Source: Owenia fusiformis
Taxonomy: Eukaryota; Annelida; Polychaeta; Sabellida; Oweniidae
Assembly: GCA_903813345.2 (NCBI GenBank)
Contig: CAIIXF020000007.1
Location: 7,445,730-7,509,729 of the forward strand
Direction: 5' to 3'
Length of the DNA: 64,000 bases
Of this stretch, positions 15,601 to 26,613 are shown in pieces. The position numbers were made by a program, and so were the translations under genes. Position 1 is the stretch's first letter. The number at the start of each line of letters is the position of its first letter. The notes below the pieces were generated by a model. That model ran no database searches. It was not told where the DNA came from and saw only the letters and a list, made by a program, of their open reading frames with translations.

Positions 15601-18133
15601 TATGGAAAAGTATATTCATAATGTACATGAATGACATTTGTATATCTTGGATTGCTTCTAGTTTGGCTTATAAAGTGTGTGGCCTCTTATATTTGGATGT
15701 TTCTCTGCCATGTTATTTCCAATAAGATTAACATGGCTGAAATTCTTCAAATTACAAGACGGCACAGGCTTATTGCACAAAAAACTAAAAAATCTGAAAT
15801 ATACAAATGTCATTCATGTACATTATGAATATACTTTTCCATATATTATTGCACAATAGTCTCCCAATTTCTTATTTTTGCCGTTCTACTGACGAACTGA
15901 AGCAGTGAAATGGACTCTAGTATGTGAATATATGGTAATCAAAACAATTTCAAATTGGGTCAAATCCCAGTAGATTTCGATTTACTTAATGGAAATTTAC
16001 CGCTCTCAGGCGGTCATACCATAGCGCAATTCAACAAAACACATTTCCTACAAAAATGGAAAAATTAGAATTGACACCAAAATTACTTTCATGGATGAAT
16101 GAACATATTTGATTGTTGCGTGTAATATTGAGTTTGACACATCGCACAATGTAGCATATTAGAGTTACACTTTGTCAATTTCATTATTTTCCTCATAACT
16201 TACTGGCCAGAAATACACGCATTGGTGCACTTTAGGGAACAGATATACGCATATGGTTAATGGTGTTTCCTACAATCGTAGTGGAAATGATCGTTTGTGA
16301 GGAAATCAAGGAAGAAATTGATATGTCATAGAATATTATGTGCCTTTTATATCATACTTTTAGTGGAAGTAATTTTGAAATAAAAAATAAACATTTTTCA
16401 TGATTCATTGACTTTATACAAGACTACCTAAGATATTTCAAATTTCCACTGTATCAAAAAGAAAGTCATACATTGCAGAGACAGAGTTTTTACTCTGAAT
16501 AAGCAATTATTTGTCCTTTTGATCTGTGTTTTTATGTTACCTCCACAAGAGGTAACATATTGTTATATAGTCTCCAACTTGTGAACGGTAATTTGGTGTT
16601 CAGCGTTTGATGGTCAGCTTTTATAACAAATGGCATCTGTAACAAATGGCAGGTAGTGACATTTTGCCTTGTTATACATACTTTTGTATTTACCTTAATG
16701 GCGCATTCTGGAACTCAATCATAGCATCTTTGTCGCATTGTTGATGTCCAGAAGGACAGAAATAGAAAAGGCGTGGCTTACAACAATACTGATGGAATTT
16801 GCCCCTACATATTCTTTTCTCCATCCCAGCTAAAACATGCTTTAACTGACAAATTGGTACTGAGAGAAACTGATGACACGAATGATTGGCAATTTGAAAA
16901 AAAGGAATCTAATTCCATGAGCAAATGCTTAAAATGGGAAGTCCATTACAGCAAGTCTATCATTTTCTTAATCTTGCCATTCATCAAGACATTTCAATAT
17001 CATTTTCTGACATTTTCAAATTAAATGTGAAATTGAAGTGATGTAAATTGATAGAAACTGTACAATATCATTAAATGTACAGATTACCATTGGTCAGGTT
17101 ATAAGTGTGTTTATTTGCAGAGAAAAAATTTTTGATCATCGATATATGTGAATAGTTTCGTCATTTTCACAAAATATTTCAGAAGGCCAATGTTTTGTGA
17201 AAAAACTATACTAGATTACAGAATTATACTAGATTATATCTATCAAAAATAATTCATCAAAATTATATAATGATATAACTGCTAATACACGATCATAAAT
17301 GCATCATTTCTGTCAAGGGTATATTTGATGAGATAACTAATCCAAATGAAAGAATAGGATTTGAAATCATGAATCATTATTGTCAACCCTGGATGCTATA
17401 GATAATTCCAATCCTGCATTATCAACCACACTTGGCAAGTTTTGAGCTCTTGAGATGATTGTCAAATATCATTTTAATGAAAATTTAAATATACATGTAC
17501 AGTATATTGTTTCATTTTTGTGACTATATTTGAATGGTTATCCTCATGAGAAATATTTCTGACAAAGGATACCTGAAAGTTGAAACTCTCATTTTGCATG
17601 TTGAATTTTTTGTCAGGTTTCTTCTCAATCTAGATATGTTGATAAAAATTGTATTTTGTGTATTCCAGTGTGCAATATGCCTGACTGGTACGCCGACCAT
17701 GAAAACGATGCCCTGTGGTCACGAGGCAGTTTGTCGGAGATGCTTTATCAAAACCATGCAGCAAGCTATCAAACAGCGCAGCATCCCTTTACGTTGCGTG
17801 CTCTGCAGGGCACCAATTTATAAACTTATACGTCGCAAAGAACCCTTTGAGAGTGATCAAGAGAATGAAGTGACAGAATTTAGCTCAATAGATGACTTTT
17901 TTATGCCGTCAAAAGATTTGAAGAAGGATAAGGTGTCTACACCTACTAAATCACAACCAAAATCACCCATTATTACCCATAATGCAGTAATGAATCAGAC
18001 GACAGGTCGAACAAAAGATATCCCTTCATCGGCCAGAATCGTATCCAAACGTCTTCTAACACCTGTTCCAGCTAGAGTCCAAATAAAGCGGTCAGACCAG
18101 CAGGCTCGATATTCTAAATCAAGCAGGTACTAA
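621..18133 (+). CDS. RING-finger protein, putative E3 ubiquitin ligase (3 exons)
   Basis: Exons are 621-824 (68 codons, donor GTAAGT), 1837-1935 (33 codons, acceptor TTTCCAG, donor GTATGT) and 17669-18133 (154 codons plus stop, acceptor TATTCCAG). All joins are phase 0, giving 255 residues. Exon 1 encodes a basic, lysine-rich, probably helical N-terminus with PQWRPLLGPNKTG near residue 12. Exon 2 is polar. Exon 3 opens directly on a C3HC4 RING: C102, C105, C117, H119, C123, C126, C144, C147. RING domains of this type bind two zinc ions and usually recruit E2 enzymes. The C-terminal half is a disordered Ser/Lys/Pro-rich tail ending in a basic stretch. I do not recognise a named ortholog. The second intron is 15.7 kb; further small phase-0 exons inside it cannot be excluded. 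The join of exons 1-2 to exon 3 rests on phase and order, not on transcript data. Confidence 0.7.
825..1836 (+). other. Intron 1 of the RING gene
   Basis: AT-rich intron between a GTAAGT donor and a TTTCCAG acceptor. I see no gene, RNA or recognisable repeat in it. Confidence 0.6.
3821..3933 (+). repeat. ACCACCACAAG-type MITE, copy 1 (diverged)
   Basis: The copy contains the family core: GGTGACATATTGTTA near the left end and CTGTAACAAATGGCAGG then TGACATTTTGCATGTT at the right. The two halves are partly self-complementary. The same about 140-bp sequence recurs seven more times in this window, in both orientations. It has no coding capacity, so it is a short non-autonomous element; the superfamily is not clear. 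Confidence 0.6.
4566..4645 (+). repeat. 28-bp tandem triplicate
   Basis: Three near-identical copies of a unit containing GTCTAACCTCAACTCAATTA follow one another. It is a simple local duplication in the RING gene intron. Confidence 0.7.
6246..6470 (+). repeat. ACCACCACAAG-type MITE, composite of two opposed copies
   Basis: The left part carries an inverted family end (TGCAAAATGTCACTGTCTGC near 6325) and the right part carries the direct end (AATGGCAGGTGGTGACAG near 6438), about 75 bp apart. Two copies appear to have inserted head to head, or one copy was inverted and duplicated. Confidence 0.55.
7239..7388 (+). repeat. ACCACCACAAG-type MITE, copy 3
   Basis: This is one of the clearest copies, starting TTTTTATGTTACCACCACAA and ending GGTGACATTTTGCATGTTAA. 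The internal GGCATTTGGCATC motif is duplicated. Confidence 0.65.
7914..8343. mobile_element. 430-bp foldback MITE with 5-bp target duplication
   Basis: The arms are complementary almost throughout, each about 190 bp. The left end reads CACCCTTGGTATACGCAGCT and the right end is its complement. TTATT lies directly outside both ends (7909-7913 and 8344-8348), a plausible target site duplication. There is no ORF of its own; small ORFs across it are artefacts of the palindrome. The arms keep high identity, which suggests recent insertion or origin. The superfamily is not assigned. Confidence 0.75.
9598..9923. mobile_element. pogo/Tigger-like MITE with internal 17-bp expansion
   Basis: The element starts CAGTGAAACCTATCAAG, ends with a complementary AGACAGCTTTTACTG, and is flanked by TA on both sides, as expected for Tc1/mariner-pogo elements. 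About 12 copies of a 17-bp unit (AAGTGGAACACCTCTAG) occupy 9612-9812, making this copy nearly twice the length of its relatives at 18485 and 22589. There is no transposase. The expanded unit is itself part of the terminal repeat. Confidence 0.7.
10968..11289. mobile_element. MITE with CAGSCCTGTCAAC ends
   Basis: The left end CAGCCCTGTCAACC and the complement of the right end (CAGGCCTGTCAACG) match. Inside, a 32-bp segment with TTGTTTCGAAAAATGTGTAT is directly duplicated near 11170-11235. No clear target duplication and no ORF were seen. Confidence 0.55.
12382..12500 (+). repeat. Diverged pogo-like MITE fragment
   Basis: The fragment begins CAGTAAAACCTGTCC followed by GTGAACACC motifs in place of GTGGAACACC. 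The right end cannot be placed. Confidence 0.4.
12702..12838 (+). repeat. ACCACCACAAG-type MITE, copy 4
   Basis: This clean copy runs from TTTTTATGTTACCACCACAA to TGACATTATGCATGTTAATG, with CTCTGTTACTAATGGCAGG internally. Confidence 0.65.
13581..13871. mobile_element. piggyBac-like MITE, TTAA flanked
   Basis: TTAA lies directly outside both ends (13577-13580, 13872-13875). The terminal inverted repeat is about 16 bp, CCTCTTCAATCCCAGG against CCTCTTGACTACCTGG, and starts with CC as piggyBac ends usually do. The 291-bp body has no transposase; a short ORF inside is not convincing. Confidence 0.65.
14582..14913. mobile_element. MITE with ACTGTAARTT ends
   Basis: The left ACTGTAAATT and right AACTTACAGT are complementary. 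The interior repeats motifs like GCCAAATCCGCCAAATTAG in both orientations. About 330 bp, no ORF. Confidence 0.5.
15523..15921. mobile_element. 399-bp foldback element, near-identical arms
   Basis: The arms 15523-15645 and 15799-15921 are inverted copies differing at only one position that I can find in about 122 bp; ends are ACTAGAGTCCATTTC and its complement. The loop of about 150 bp has no recognisable gene. Such arm identity suggests a young element or recent arm correction. A target duplication is not obvious. Confidence 0.7.
16529..16674 (+). repeat. ACCACCACAAG-type MITE, copy 5
   Basis: It starts TTTTTATGTTACCTCCACAA and ends GGTAGTGACATTTTGCC. The ATAACAAATGGCA block is duplicated inside this copy. 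Confidence 0.6.
17669..17824 (+). other. C3HC4 RING domain segment
   Basis: The pattern is C-x2-C-x11-C-x-H-x3-C-x2-C-x17-C-x2-C, followed by RAPI. All eight zinc ligands of a C3HC4 RING are present, so the domain looks intact. The exon boundary falls exactly at the first zinc-binding cysteine. Confidence 0.85.
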
Positions 18134-18484
18134 GGACAAAAAATGTACCATTGAAAATGTGTGACAGTTATTGGGACAAGAGGGTCAGATTTTGGAACCG
18201 TTGTAACTTAGTCTAACGAGATAATAGTTAGCTTGGAATGGTAGGTTACAATTGGACCAAAAATGGACCCATTAGTCAGGTAGTGGGGTTCATTTCCCTC
18301 TCAAAAAAATTGGAGAAGGAGAATTTACTGCATGGGAAAATTATGAACAAGTGTAAATACTAGATAGATAGAAGTATAAAGTTTTTCTGATGTGTGTAAA
18401 CATTAAGGATGCAAAGATGAAATCCATCCACCTTTTGAAAATCTCTTCACACAAAAAGCAAAAACCTGGATATACAGTATTGTA

Positions 18485-18653
18485 CAGTGAAACCTGTTAA
18501 GTGGAACAGCTCTTTAAGTGGAACACTTTTCAGAGTCCCAAGACCAACTGACTTAATGTTAAATGAACCTCTGTAAATGGAACACCTCCCAAGTGAAACA
18601 GTTTTTAGAAGTACAACACGGCCAAAAGTGTTCCACTAAGCCAGGTTTTGCTG
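18485..18653. mobile_element. pogo/Tigger-like MITE, about 170 bp
   Basis: It runs from CAGTGAAACCTGTTAAG to a complementary CCAGGTTTTGCTG with TA on both sides. It lies about 350 bp after the RING gene stop and may be included in that gene's 3' UTR. AATAAA hexamers follow at 18660 and 18678. Confidence 0.7.
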
Positions 18654-18659
18654 TATGAA

Positions 18660-18683
18660 AATAAAGATACAATAGAGAATAAA
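18660..18683 (+). terminator. Candidate poly(A) signals for the RING gene
   Basis: Two AATAAA hexamers (18660-18665 and 18678-18683) lie about 530 bp after the stop codon. The assignment is positional only. Confidence 0.3.
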
Positions 18684-21058
18684 GGCAATAATACATTTCT
18701 ATCAATGAGTCAGTAATTGGACGTGTTCACATCTTTTTCATGTTACAATGTTATTAGAGAGCAGTATTATACTTGGATAAAGAAATCCGAAATTGTTCAG
18801 ACATATCTCCGGGATATGTATTGTAGCATGTTCTTATTAACTGTTATTAAAGATAAGATTATCTGTCAGTTCTGAATGCCTAAGCCTCCGCTTATATAAG
18901 ATCAAACTATATTAATGTATCATAAAAACTTTCAGTATAAAAGCCGCAAGATTAATACATAAATCAGTCCCTTGGATTTTTATACGACCAATCTTATAAC
19001 TTCAATGAGTCAGAAAATAAATGAATCTATTCTTTATTTCTTATCAAGAATGTAATTTTCATATCAAACGAAACCAATTAATCTCTTTTGATTTTTCTTG
19101 TTAAGTATCTCATATTGATGCCATGTCAATTTTCTTTTCCCGACAGCTAACTCTATTCGCAAGCTAGTTCTTGGGGAGTAAAGTTGATATACAAATAGAA
19201 GCCTTCTTAAATTCAATTCCTTAGTGGCCGAAACTTGATTTTCCAATTTGTCGCAAATTGTAAGCATTGTTCGATATCTCATTGGTATGTTTCCAAACTA
19301 ATGACATCTCCATTTCGTTGTAGCTCTTTGGACGTACAAGTTCAACGTCAATCTCGTTGATGTCATTAAGTGCTGACATCATTGAGGCTTATGTAATTTG
19401 ATCTATGTTTTCAATATAATGCTCTTAAGCAAATACTAGAAAGTAAAAATGCTATTTTTGACTTTTCGAGAGAACAAATTATTTCTTATATAAAGCCATA
19501 CTGAAATAGCAATAAATTGTATTTGTAATTTTGTACTTTCTTAGACATATTCATATCTGATTGTAACTAAATTATGATATCTTATTTATAAGAGATATCA
19601 TTTTTATCCAATTGTATATTCCCAAAAATATGTTCATGTACATGTGCCCAAGATATGTGCTCTATATTAAAACAATTATGTATTCTCTATTAACTACAGG
19701 GTGGGCCATTAAAAATGAAACACAGAGTTATATTCTGTTTAAAGGACCGGATAATTTATCTAACGCACAAATAATATTTAACTGTATGATTTAGGATGAA
19801 AGTATGCGATAAAAGACAGTAGTGGATTCCAGTTAGAACTGCATATCATTGTTGAACATAGAAATTGCAAAAAATACATTTGAAATCTCAAGAAATGAGA
19901 AAGGCCTATAAGTGTAAAATAAATTATGGGAAATATTAGATATAGGGTAATGTGAAGTCAAGAAATCTATTGCTGAAATTGCTTCTTTGAGCAGTGATAT
20001 TTTATCAATGTATGCAATGTTCAATATAATAGGAATGTACAGGATTTTATCAATATTTCATATCTACTATTTGATATCATTTAAACAATAAATTAATGTC
20101 ATATCAGGCCATTCCTTAAACAGGGTAGCCGGCTCTACTTAAAAATGTGTTAACTATAACAAATTTTACTTAAGGGAGAATCAGCGAACTCTGATGCAAA
20201 ATTAACAAAATCACCTGGCATCATGATGATAAACCATAGCGTCTCATTTCTCCTCAGTCGTGAGATGTTTCAGGTGACACAAAAAAGCGTTATGAATATC
20301 AGAATGCCAGCCATAAATATAATACGCTACATTGTCTTAAATGTTTTGTAACTTGTAAATAATTGTACATTCTAGTAGAGAGGCGCTATTTTACGATTAG
20401 ATACAATTTCCAAGGTGTATAAAGAATAGAAAAAAAGAAATAAACGATGTTATTAATCAGTATTGAGACCTGTATTCATGTTTGTTTCATGATTGCACTT
20501 AAAAATCTATTAGTCTTAATAGAACACACATTAAGGAGATTACTCCTGTTCGTTAACATATTTCATCGAGAGAAAATAGAACATGTTGCAGAAATGCAAT
20601 TAAATATAAAAATCTATGTCGTTGATTAAGTCAATGAAGGGAAATCTCAAAGTAAGAGCTCTTGATGAGTCATTCGGAAATTAAATTTTAAACATAATTT
20701 AATCTCTTAAAAAAGTTGATTTGATTTGAGTTGACAAATGGCTGGGTAAGGATATCAATTTTTTGGCGGAAACTATTTTTATGGAAACTTACAACCCCAC
20801 AATGTTAAAATCTTTTAATGTTTGATGAGTTATAGTGATATGCAATTGGGTCGCGGTCAAATGATATCGATACCTGATTATATGGTGAGATTGCTCAGGG
20901 CTTGCAATCAGGGGTATTGAATTAAAAAAATCACATCAATCCCTAAGGATTCTGCCTTAGCAAACATAATCATAGAGATGATTAAGTCAAGTTGACATTA
21001 TCTCATAAACCGGTATATCTGATTTACTGTCTGGAGAATAATTGAGATAATATCAGTT

Positions 21059-21197
21059 ATCACACGTTTCAGCATGTGATACAGGAAATATTCCACGAAA
21101 GGTAATACTGTATCATCCACGAAAGCGAAGCTTGAGTGGTGATACATTGTTACCCGAGTGGAATATTTCCTGTATCACATAAGCTGAAACGTGTGAT
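21059..21197. repeat. Inverted repeat (ATCACACGTTTCAG arms)
   Basis: Arms of about 40 bp carry ATCACACGTTTCAG and GGAAATATTCCAC and face each other over about 60 bp. The following 300 bp repeats GTGTGAGACGG/CACACGG motifs up to about 21530, so the hairpin may be one end of a larger diverged element. Confidence 0.55.
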
Positions 21198-21719
21198 GAC
21201 GATTTTATCACATGTCTAGGAATTTTGAAGCATTTTGATTTGGTCAGTTATGACTGGTAGAGTATGTGTACTTCTAGTAACTATTATAATTTTTGATTTC
21301 GCTTTGAAACAATGTGACGTCGTCATATCGTTGTATTCGTACTTGTTTGTGAAATAGTATGACGTCATATTGTTTTCCTTAGCTAGAAGTGATATAATCA
21401 GTGACGTCACATAGTTGCTATTGATCATCACTGGTTGCCTCTAGTAACGTGTGAGACGGCCGTGTGAGACGGGAAAACTCACACGGTAATCAACCAATCA
21501 GATTACTGGAATTTTACAGAGCATGTGATAAACTATATTCTATTAAAGATATCTGACCGAGATAAGCTGAGACCATTGTCTGTTGTAGAAAACAATGATT
21601 TATATTTAGAAAATACATATGTATAAAGGTGTCTAGTTGACAGAATAAGTTGATTTTAAGGATGATTTATATATGATTTTCTGAATATCTGATTAAAAAT
21701 AAAGTTTCATATACATGTA

Positions 21720-22440
21720 GTAAAAATACAATCTTTGAGACGGCTGACAGAAAATGTTTTGAGACATCTAAATGACAAAACACAATCTTTGAGACATCTT
21801 AATACAAATGTACAATCTTTGAGAGAGCTGACTGAGAAAACAACCTTTGAGACATCCATTTGAGAAAACACAATATTTTAGATACAAAACACAATTTTAA
21901 GTTATCTAACTGAGAAAACACATTCTTCGAGTCATCTGATTAAGAAAACAAAGTCTTTTAGGCATTGATAAAAATAAAATTTTTGAATGACAAAACACAT
22001 TCTTTGAGACAATCTGACTACAAAAACAATATTTATGTCATCTTAATAACAAAAACACAATTTTTGAGTCATCTGATCTGAATCCAAAAACACAATCTTT
22101 GAGTCATCTGAATCCAAAAACACAATCTTTAAGTCATCTGAATCCAAAAACACAATCTTCGAGTTATTTGAATACAAAAACGCAATGTTTGAGTCATCTG
22201 AATCCAAAAACACCAATCTTTGTGTTATTTGAATACAAAAACGCAATGTTTGAGTCATCTGAATCCAAAAACACAATCTTTGAGTCAACTGAATACAAAA
22301 ACGCAATGTTTGAGTCATCTGAATTCAATAACACAATCTTTGAGTCAACTGAAAACAAAAATGCAATGTTCGAGTCATCTGAATCCCAAAACACAATCTT
22401 TGAGTCAACTGAATACAAAGACACAATCTTTGAGCAGCAT
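21720..22440 (+). repeat. 30-bp satellite, partly in 60-bp dimers
   Basis: The clear part (22050-22440) repeats a unit like CACAATCTTTGAGTCATCTG plus about 10 bp at a 30-31 bp period, alternating CAATCTTTGAG and CAATGTTTGAG units. The left part (21720-22050) is the same repeat in diverged form with irregular spacing. Because the period is near a multiple of three, several frames on both strands stay open by chance. Confidence 0.8.
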
Positions 22441-22588
22441 GCTGATTAAAAAACAAAATTTCAGTAATTTTGTAAAGATAAAACAAATCAATTTATAGCA
22501 GGTGTTCCTAACACACCTACACAAGGTAAGGTGAGACATAAAGGTGGGCTGGGTAGACACAAGATACAACATGGAAATATGCAATGTA

Positions 22589-22763
22589 CAGTGAAACCTA
22601 TAAAGTAGAACACCTCTAAAAGTGGAACACCTCTGTTAGTGGAACACTGCAGAGTCCCAAGACCATCTGGCTTAATGTTGAAAGAACCTCAATAAGTGGA
22701 ACACCTCCTAAGTGGAACACTTTTAGAGGTACCAAAAGTGCTCGACTTAGACAGGTTTTACTG
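22589..22763. mobile_element. pogo/Tigger-like MITE
   Basis: CAGTGAAACCTATAAAG at the left end pairs with AGACAGGTTTTACTG at the right; TA flanks both. It shares the interior sequence CCCAAGACCA with the copy at 18485. Confidence 0.7.
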
Positions 22764-25700
22764 TATTTAACATTGGAGGAGTCAGGGTAACAGCACTATA
22801 TTAACTCTCATGGATATAATTGCCGTTTGTTTTATTATAAGTTGTTAATATAAATCAGTTCTGATTCATGTCAATTCTGCGTGCCATACTGTAAAATACT
22901 GTTGTTATTATGACAATAACTTATGAAGGATACCATGACACCATAAATATGAGTATTTGTCTATTTTTAATTTTGTTTGAAGATTCCAATAAAATGTCTT
23001 TGTTCTCTGACACTAGTATTCCTACCTCCAGAGAGCTAGAACTAAATTTGTATCACATAAAGATGTTGTAAATGGTACCATAACTTGAGTATCCAGACAA
23101 TTTACAAAATTTCATTATGTTAAAGATGTAGCGTTTCGAGGGGATTTCGTGGGTATAGTCATAAGCAGTTTGGAATAATGGTGAAAGCTTTCCGAGCCTT
23201 TTTTTTTGGGGGGGGGGGGTGTATAATATAAGCATAGTCTGAATTTCACTTAATGTGAATACTGAATAAAAAAAACTTGAAAACTTGTAGGTTTCCAACT
23301 TATTAAGGGAAATGCATTATACAGGGTTTCTAAACCTTTTGAGGAAGTGTACAATGGAACAATCATAGCATGTTAATATGCAATAGAGAATTTGTAAAAT
23401 GACTATCAAAGTCTCATCATGGTAGAATCATGGTTTCCAAGGTTTTGATGGGTAGTGTATGATACAAACATTGAAAGCAATTACTCAGAATATAGAAACC
23501 TTATCTACTGTTTCCAGACCAGTTGGATTTAAGTAAAGTGATTTTCCCCAATCCTTCAAGCTACAAGTTCATATCTTAATTAAATCAAACTATCTATGAA
23601 ATTCAGAAATATTGGCTTACAGATCCGAGATTAAAACATAATTCAACGCTGAAATCTTTGTTATATCCTCGGGCCATAATTATAGATTATTTCCCAATAG
23701 TTTATGAACATCCAAATTCTCGTGGGAGGATTCTAAAAAATTGCATTCTTTTGCTTTTGGATCTTAACAACAACTTCAGATTCTTGGGATTACATTTTTA
23801 AAGTGGTTTGGTAAATTGAATATATTGTCACGAGGTATCCCGTGATACATAGCTTTCAATTTCTAAATGAGCAATGATATTTACCTCACGATATGATGCC
23901 TATGATTCAAACAACACGAGCAATTTTAACACATAATGACCTTTCGTACTGTAGTTAAGAAGTTGTTAAAAGATTTAATACCAGTTTTACAGCAATTTGG
24001 CAGGACCTTGTTAAAAAAACCAATCATGTATATCTTACTGTAATACTAGCCTATATTACTTTGGTATTGAACTTAATTTCAAAATATCAATAATATCAGA
24101 CATACATAAAAAGTTTTTGCACTGAGACATTGTGGGATTTTTTCACGGGCTATTAGATCCGGGATGCTGAATCATGACATTATGACATTTGAAGTTAGGG
24201 CACCATGGGGGCAAGTAATCACTATTATCTCACTTCAGGATCCTGCCGCTTCACCAGAATGATAAAAAGCTCCGAAATCATCCAGCAAAGGAACCCCAAA
24301 TGCCCAATAAAATCAGCTTTACGCCTTTTCCTATCTTCAGACAATATTATAGATCAATAGTCAATAGACGATGGATTTGGATTTCAAAGGTTCAGCCAAT
24401 AATACCGGCTCAGCGAATCCTTTGTAGCAAAGTATTTGATTTTTGGAAAAGTTTTTCATTCATTAAACTTGCAAGACTTGTTTATATTTCGTTTTGCATT
24501 TTCTCCCCTTTGCAGTTTTTATCTTATTAGTTTGGATCTGTCTAAAGATAATAAGCAACAATGACACGATATTCTTCCAACAATCACAGAACTGTACAAA
24601 TTTCACCCCTCAGCACAGGATTTAATTCTATGTTTTTATTAAAAAAAACTAAAATAAAAATGATTTACTTTATTCATATCTAAAAGGTCTATAAATTAAA
24701 GATAGAATCTCCCTTAAATAAAGCCTGTAGAGTTTCAAAATATAGGGTGAAATTCCAGAACCCCCATTTGTGGGTTTCGAAGCAAAAATTGTCATCATCA
24801 CATGAATTAAATCAGATGTTTTATACTGTCTGTATTAAATCTGCTCTCATATCTAAACTGAAAGCATCTCTTAAAATATGATACTGAATGTATTACTATA
24901 AAAGCGCATATCCAATATTATTGTTCATTACAAAATTAATATGCAAACATTAACGCCATAATGAACCACTACGGAACAAAGGCACAATAACAGAAGCGAA
25001 AAAAGAATATTCTGGTTTCTAATGGCATCTCTTGTTTACTAATTACCCTCATGCGATAAGCAAAAATGCAAAAATTAAGCTGTTGCCAAGGTTTCATTCA
25101 TATTCATGTTTTCTGGTCAACTGAGGATACAAAAATATCTTTCTTAAATGCTTCTAAAACAATAGGGAATAGAAAATTACCAGCGGGTCTTTTTTTGGTG
25201 AGCCATTTATCTGTCTTCTAAAGTTCCTATAGAATGCACATTCAAGCATATACCTCAGTTTTCAGTAAATTATAGTATTTTATCATTTGTGTAACATTGA
25301 AATTAACATTCTTGTAATATAAGTCACTTAACTTCTTTGGGAAATCCAAATTAATTTTAGTCTTACAAGACAATTCATTTTGTAATGATGGCCATCTATC
25401 TGTAGGATCCAGCAAAATTGTAAAATGTTCACAAAACGAGCCAATTTTTTTCATTTAGAAACTAGAATAATATGATCCCTATTTGTATAAATACAAGAAT
25501 ATTTACAATATCGCAGTTATATTTTACATATATATCATTTTATTTCATATTTTCTTACAAAAACTAATTCTTTGTACATTTTTACACTATTTTCAATTCA
25601 ATAAAAACACTGCATCTAATTATTCCATTGAAAAATAATTTACGGTTTTACAATTTAAACCACATTCAAATAATAATAACAACATTGGTATGATCATACA

Positions 25701-25791
25701 AACTTCTGAACAGACATGCAGATATTCTTACTAAACATTCCTTCAGTACATTTTAACTTAACATACCAATATTAAACATTGGATAAATAGA

Positions 25792-25922
25792 GGTTATTTA
25801 ATGGGAGGTTTTTGATACAGGGTATATCTGAGGGAAATACAATATATCTACGGGACCGAGGGTTGATATAATGTATTTATCGAGGGATATACACTATATC
25901 AAAAATCAAGCATTTAATAACT
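25792..25922. repeat. Inverted repeat around TTTTTGATACAGGG
   Basis: GGTTATTTAATGGGAGG and TTTTTGATACAG on the left face ATATCAAAAATC and GCATTTAATAACTG on the right. It is hairpin-forming and about 130 bp long; family unknown. Confidence 0.45.
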
Positions 25923-26480
25923 GATTTATTCTATACTTATTAGATTATGAGGAATAATAGCCAACTCCCCTGGCTCAGTATCTATTTCCTGAATGATGTC
26001 GTAGATCTGATGAGTGGGTGATATCAGCGCGTGGTATATATATCACCCGCTCACGTCACATATCAATTATATTCCCGCATGTTATTTACCTATAACACTA
26101 CTAAGTATGGAATAAATTTTATATCTTTATCTTTGTTTTCTGTTGTTGAAAGCAATGCCAAATTGCAATTTAGCACATGATAATGTACATGGAACATGTA
26201 TTTGAAAATCTTGTTATTAAAATAAACATAGTGTTCAAAAACCTACTAAACATTTAAGAAACTATCTAGCATATCAATTTTCAGCAAAGAACACATTTCA
26301 CGGCATGTTGATCATAGCAAAGTACTTCTACAGTATAAGTACATTACAATTACACAAAATACATGTGTACATACTGTATTTATACAATACAACTACACAT
26401 ATTGTACATGTACCATGCTTACCTAACAATGTCCATATATCATAGTTTATAGTGAGCACTGACACACACATTAATTAATA

Positions 26481-26613
26481 CAAGGCATTAACATGCAAAA
26501 TGTCACCACCTGTCACTTGTTACAGATGCCAACCACCAAACACCAACCACTGAACACCATACACAAAAACTTGGAGGCAATAACAATAAGCCACCACTTG
26601 AGGTGTTGACATA
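26481..26613 (-). repeat. ACCACCACAAG-type MITE, copy 6 (inverted)
   Basis: It begins CAAGGCATTAACATGCAAAA and ends near CCACCACTTGAGGTG, the reverse complement of copies at 7239 and 12702. Confidence 0.65.

Larger units (their letters stand above)
1936..17668 (+). other. Intron 2 of the RING gene, a repeat reservoir
   Basis: This 15.7-kb span starts with GTATGT and ends with TATTCCAG. It holds no further exon that I can support. Its contents are the separately listed MITE copies, two long foldbacks, a 28-bp triplicate at about 4566-4645, a diverged near-duplication at 2018-2120 and degenerate repeats of about 150 bp between 9.0 and 10.5 kb that share a motif resembling CATAACATGGTAAAGATATTA. 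The rest is unremarkable AT-rich sequence. Confidence 0.5.

Noticed and set aside
16773-17024. 83-codon ORF before the RING exon
   Set aside because: An acceptor-like CCATCCCAG lies inside but there is no matching donor and no domain.
17534-17668. Start of the RING ORF at 17534
   Set aside because: The 45 residues before the first RING cysteine are intron-like and end at a strong acceptor TATTCCAG; upstream exons join in phase 0.
22043-22498. Overlapping repeat ORFs on both strands
   Set aside because: A satellite period near 30 bp leaves several frames open. No start context, domain or splice signal supports coding.
24300-24530. 76-codon ORF in the intergenic region
   Set aside because: Hydrophobic, no domain, no splice or promoter context; consistent with chance in AT-rich DNA.
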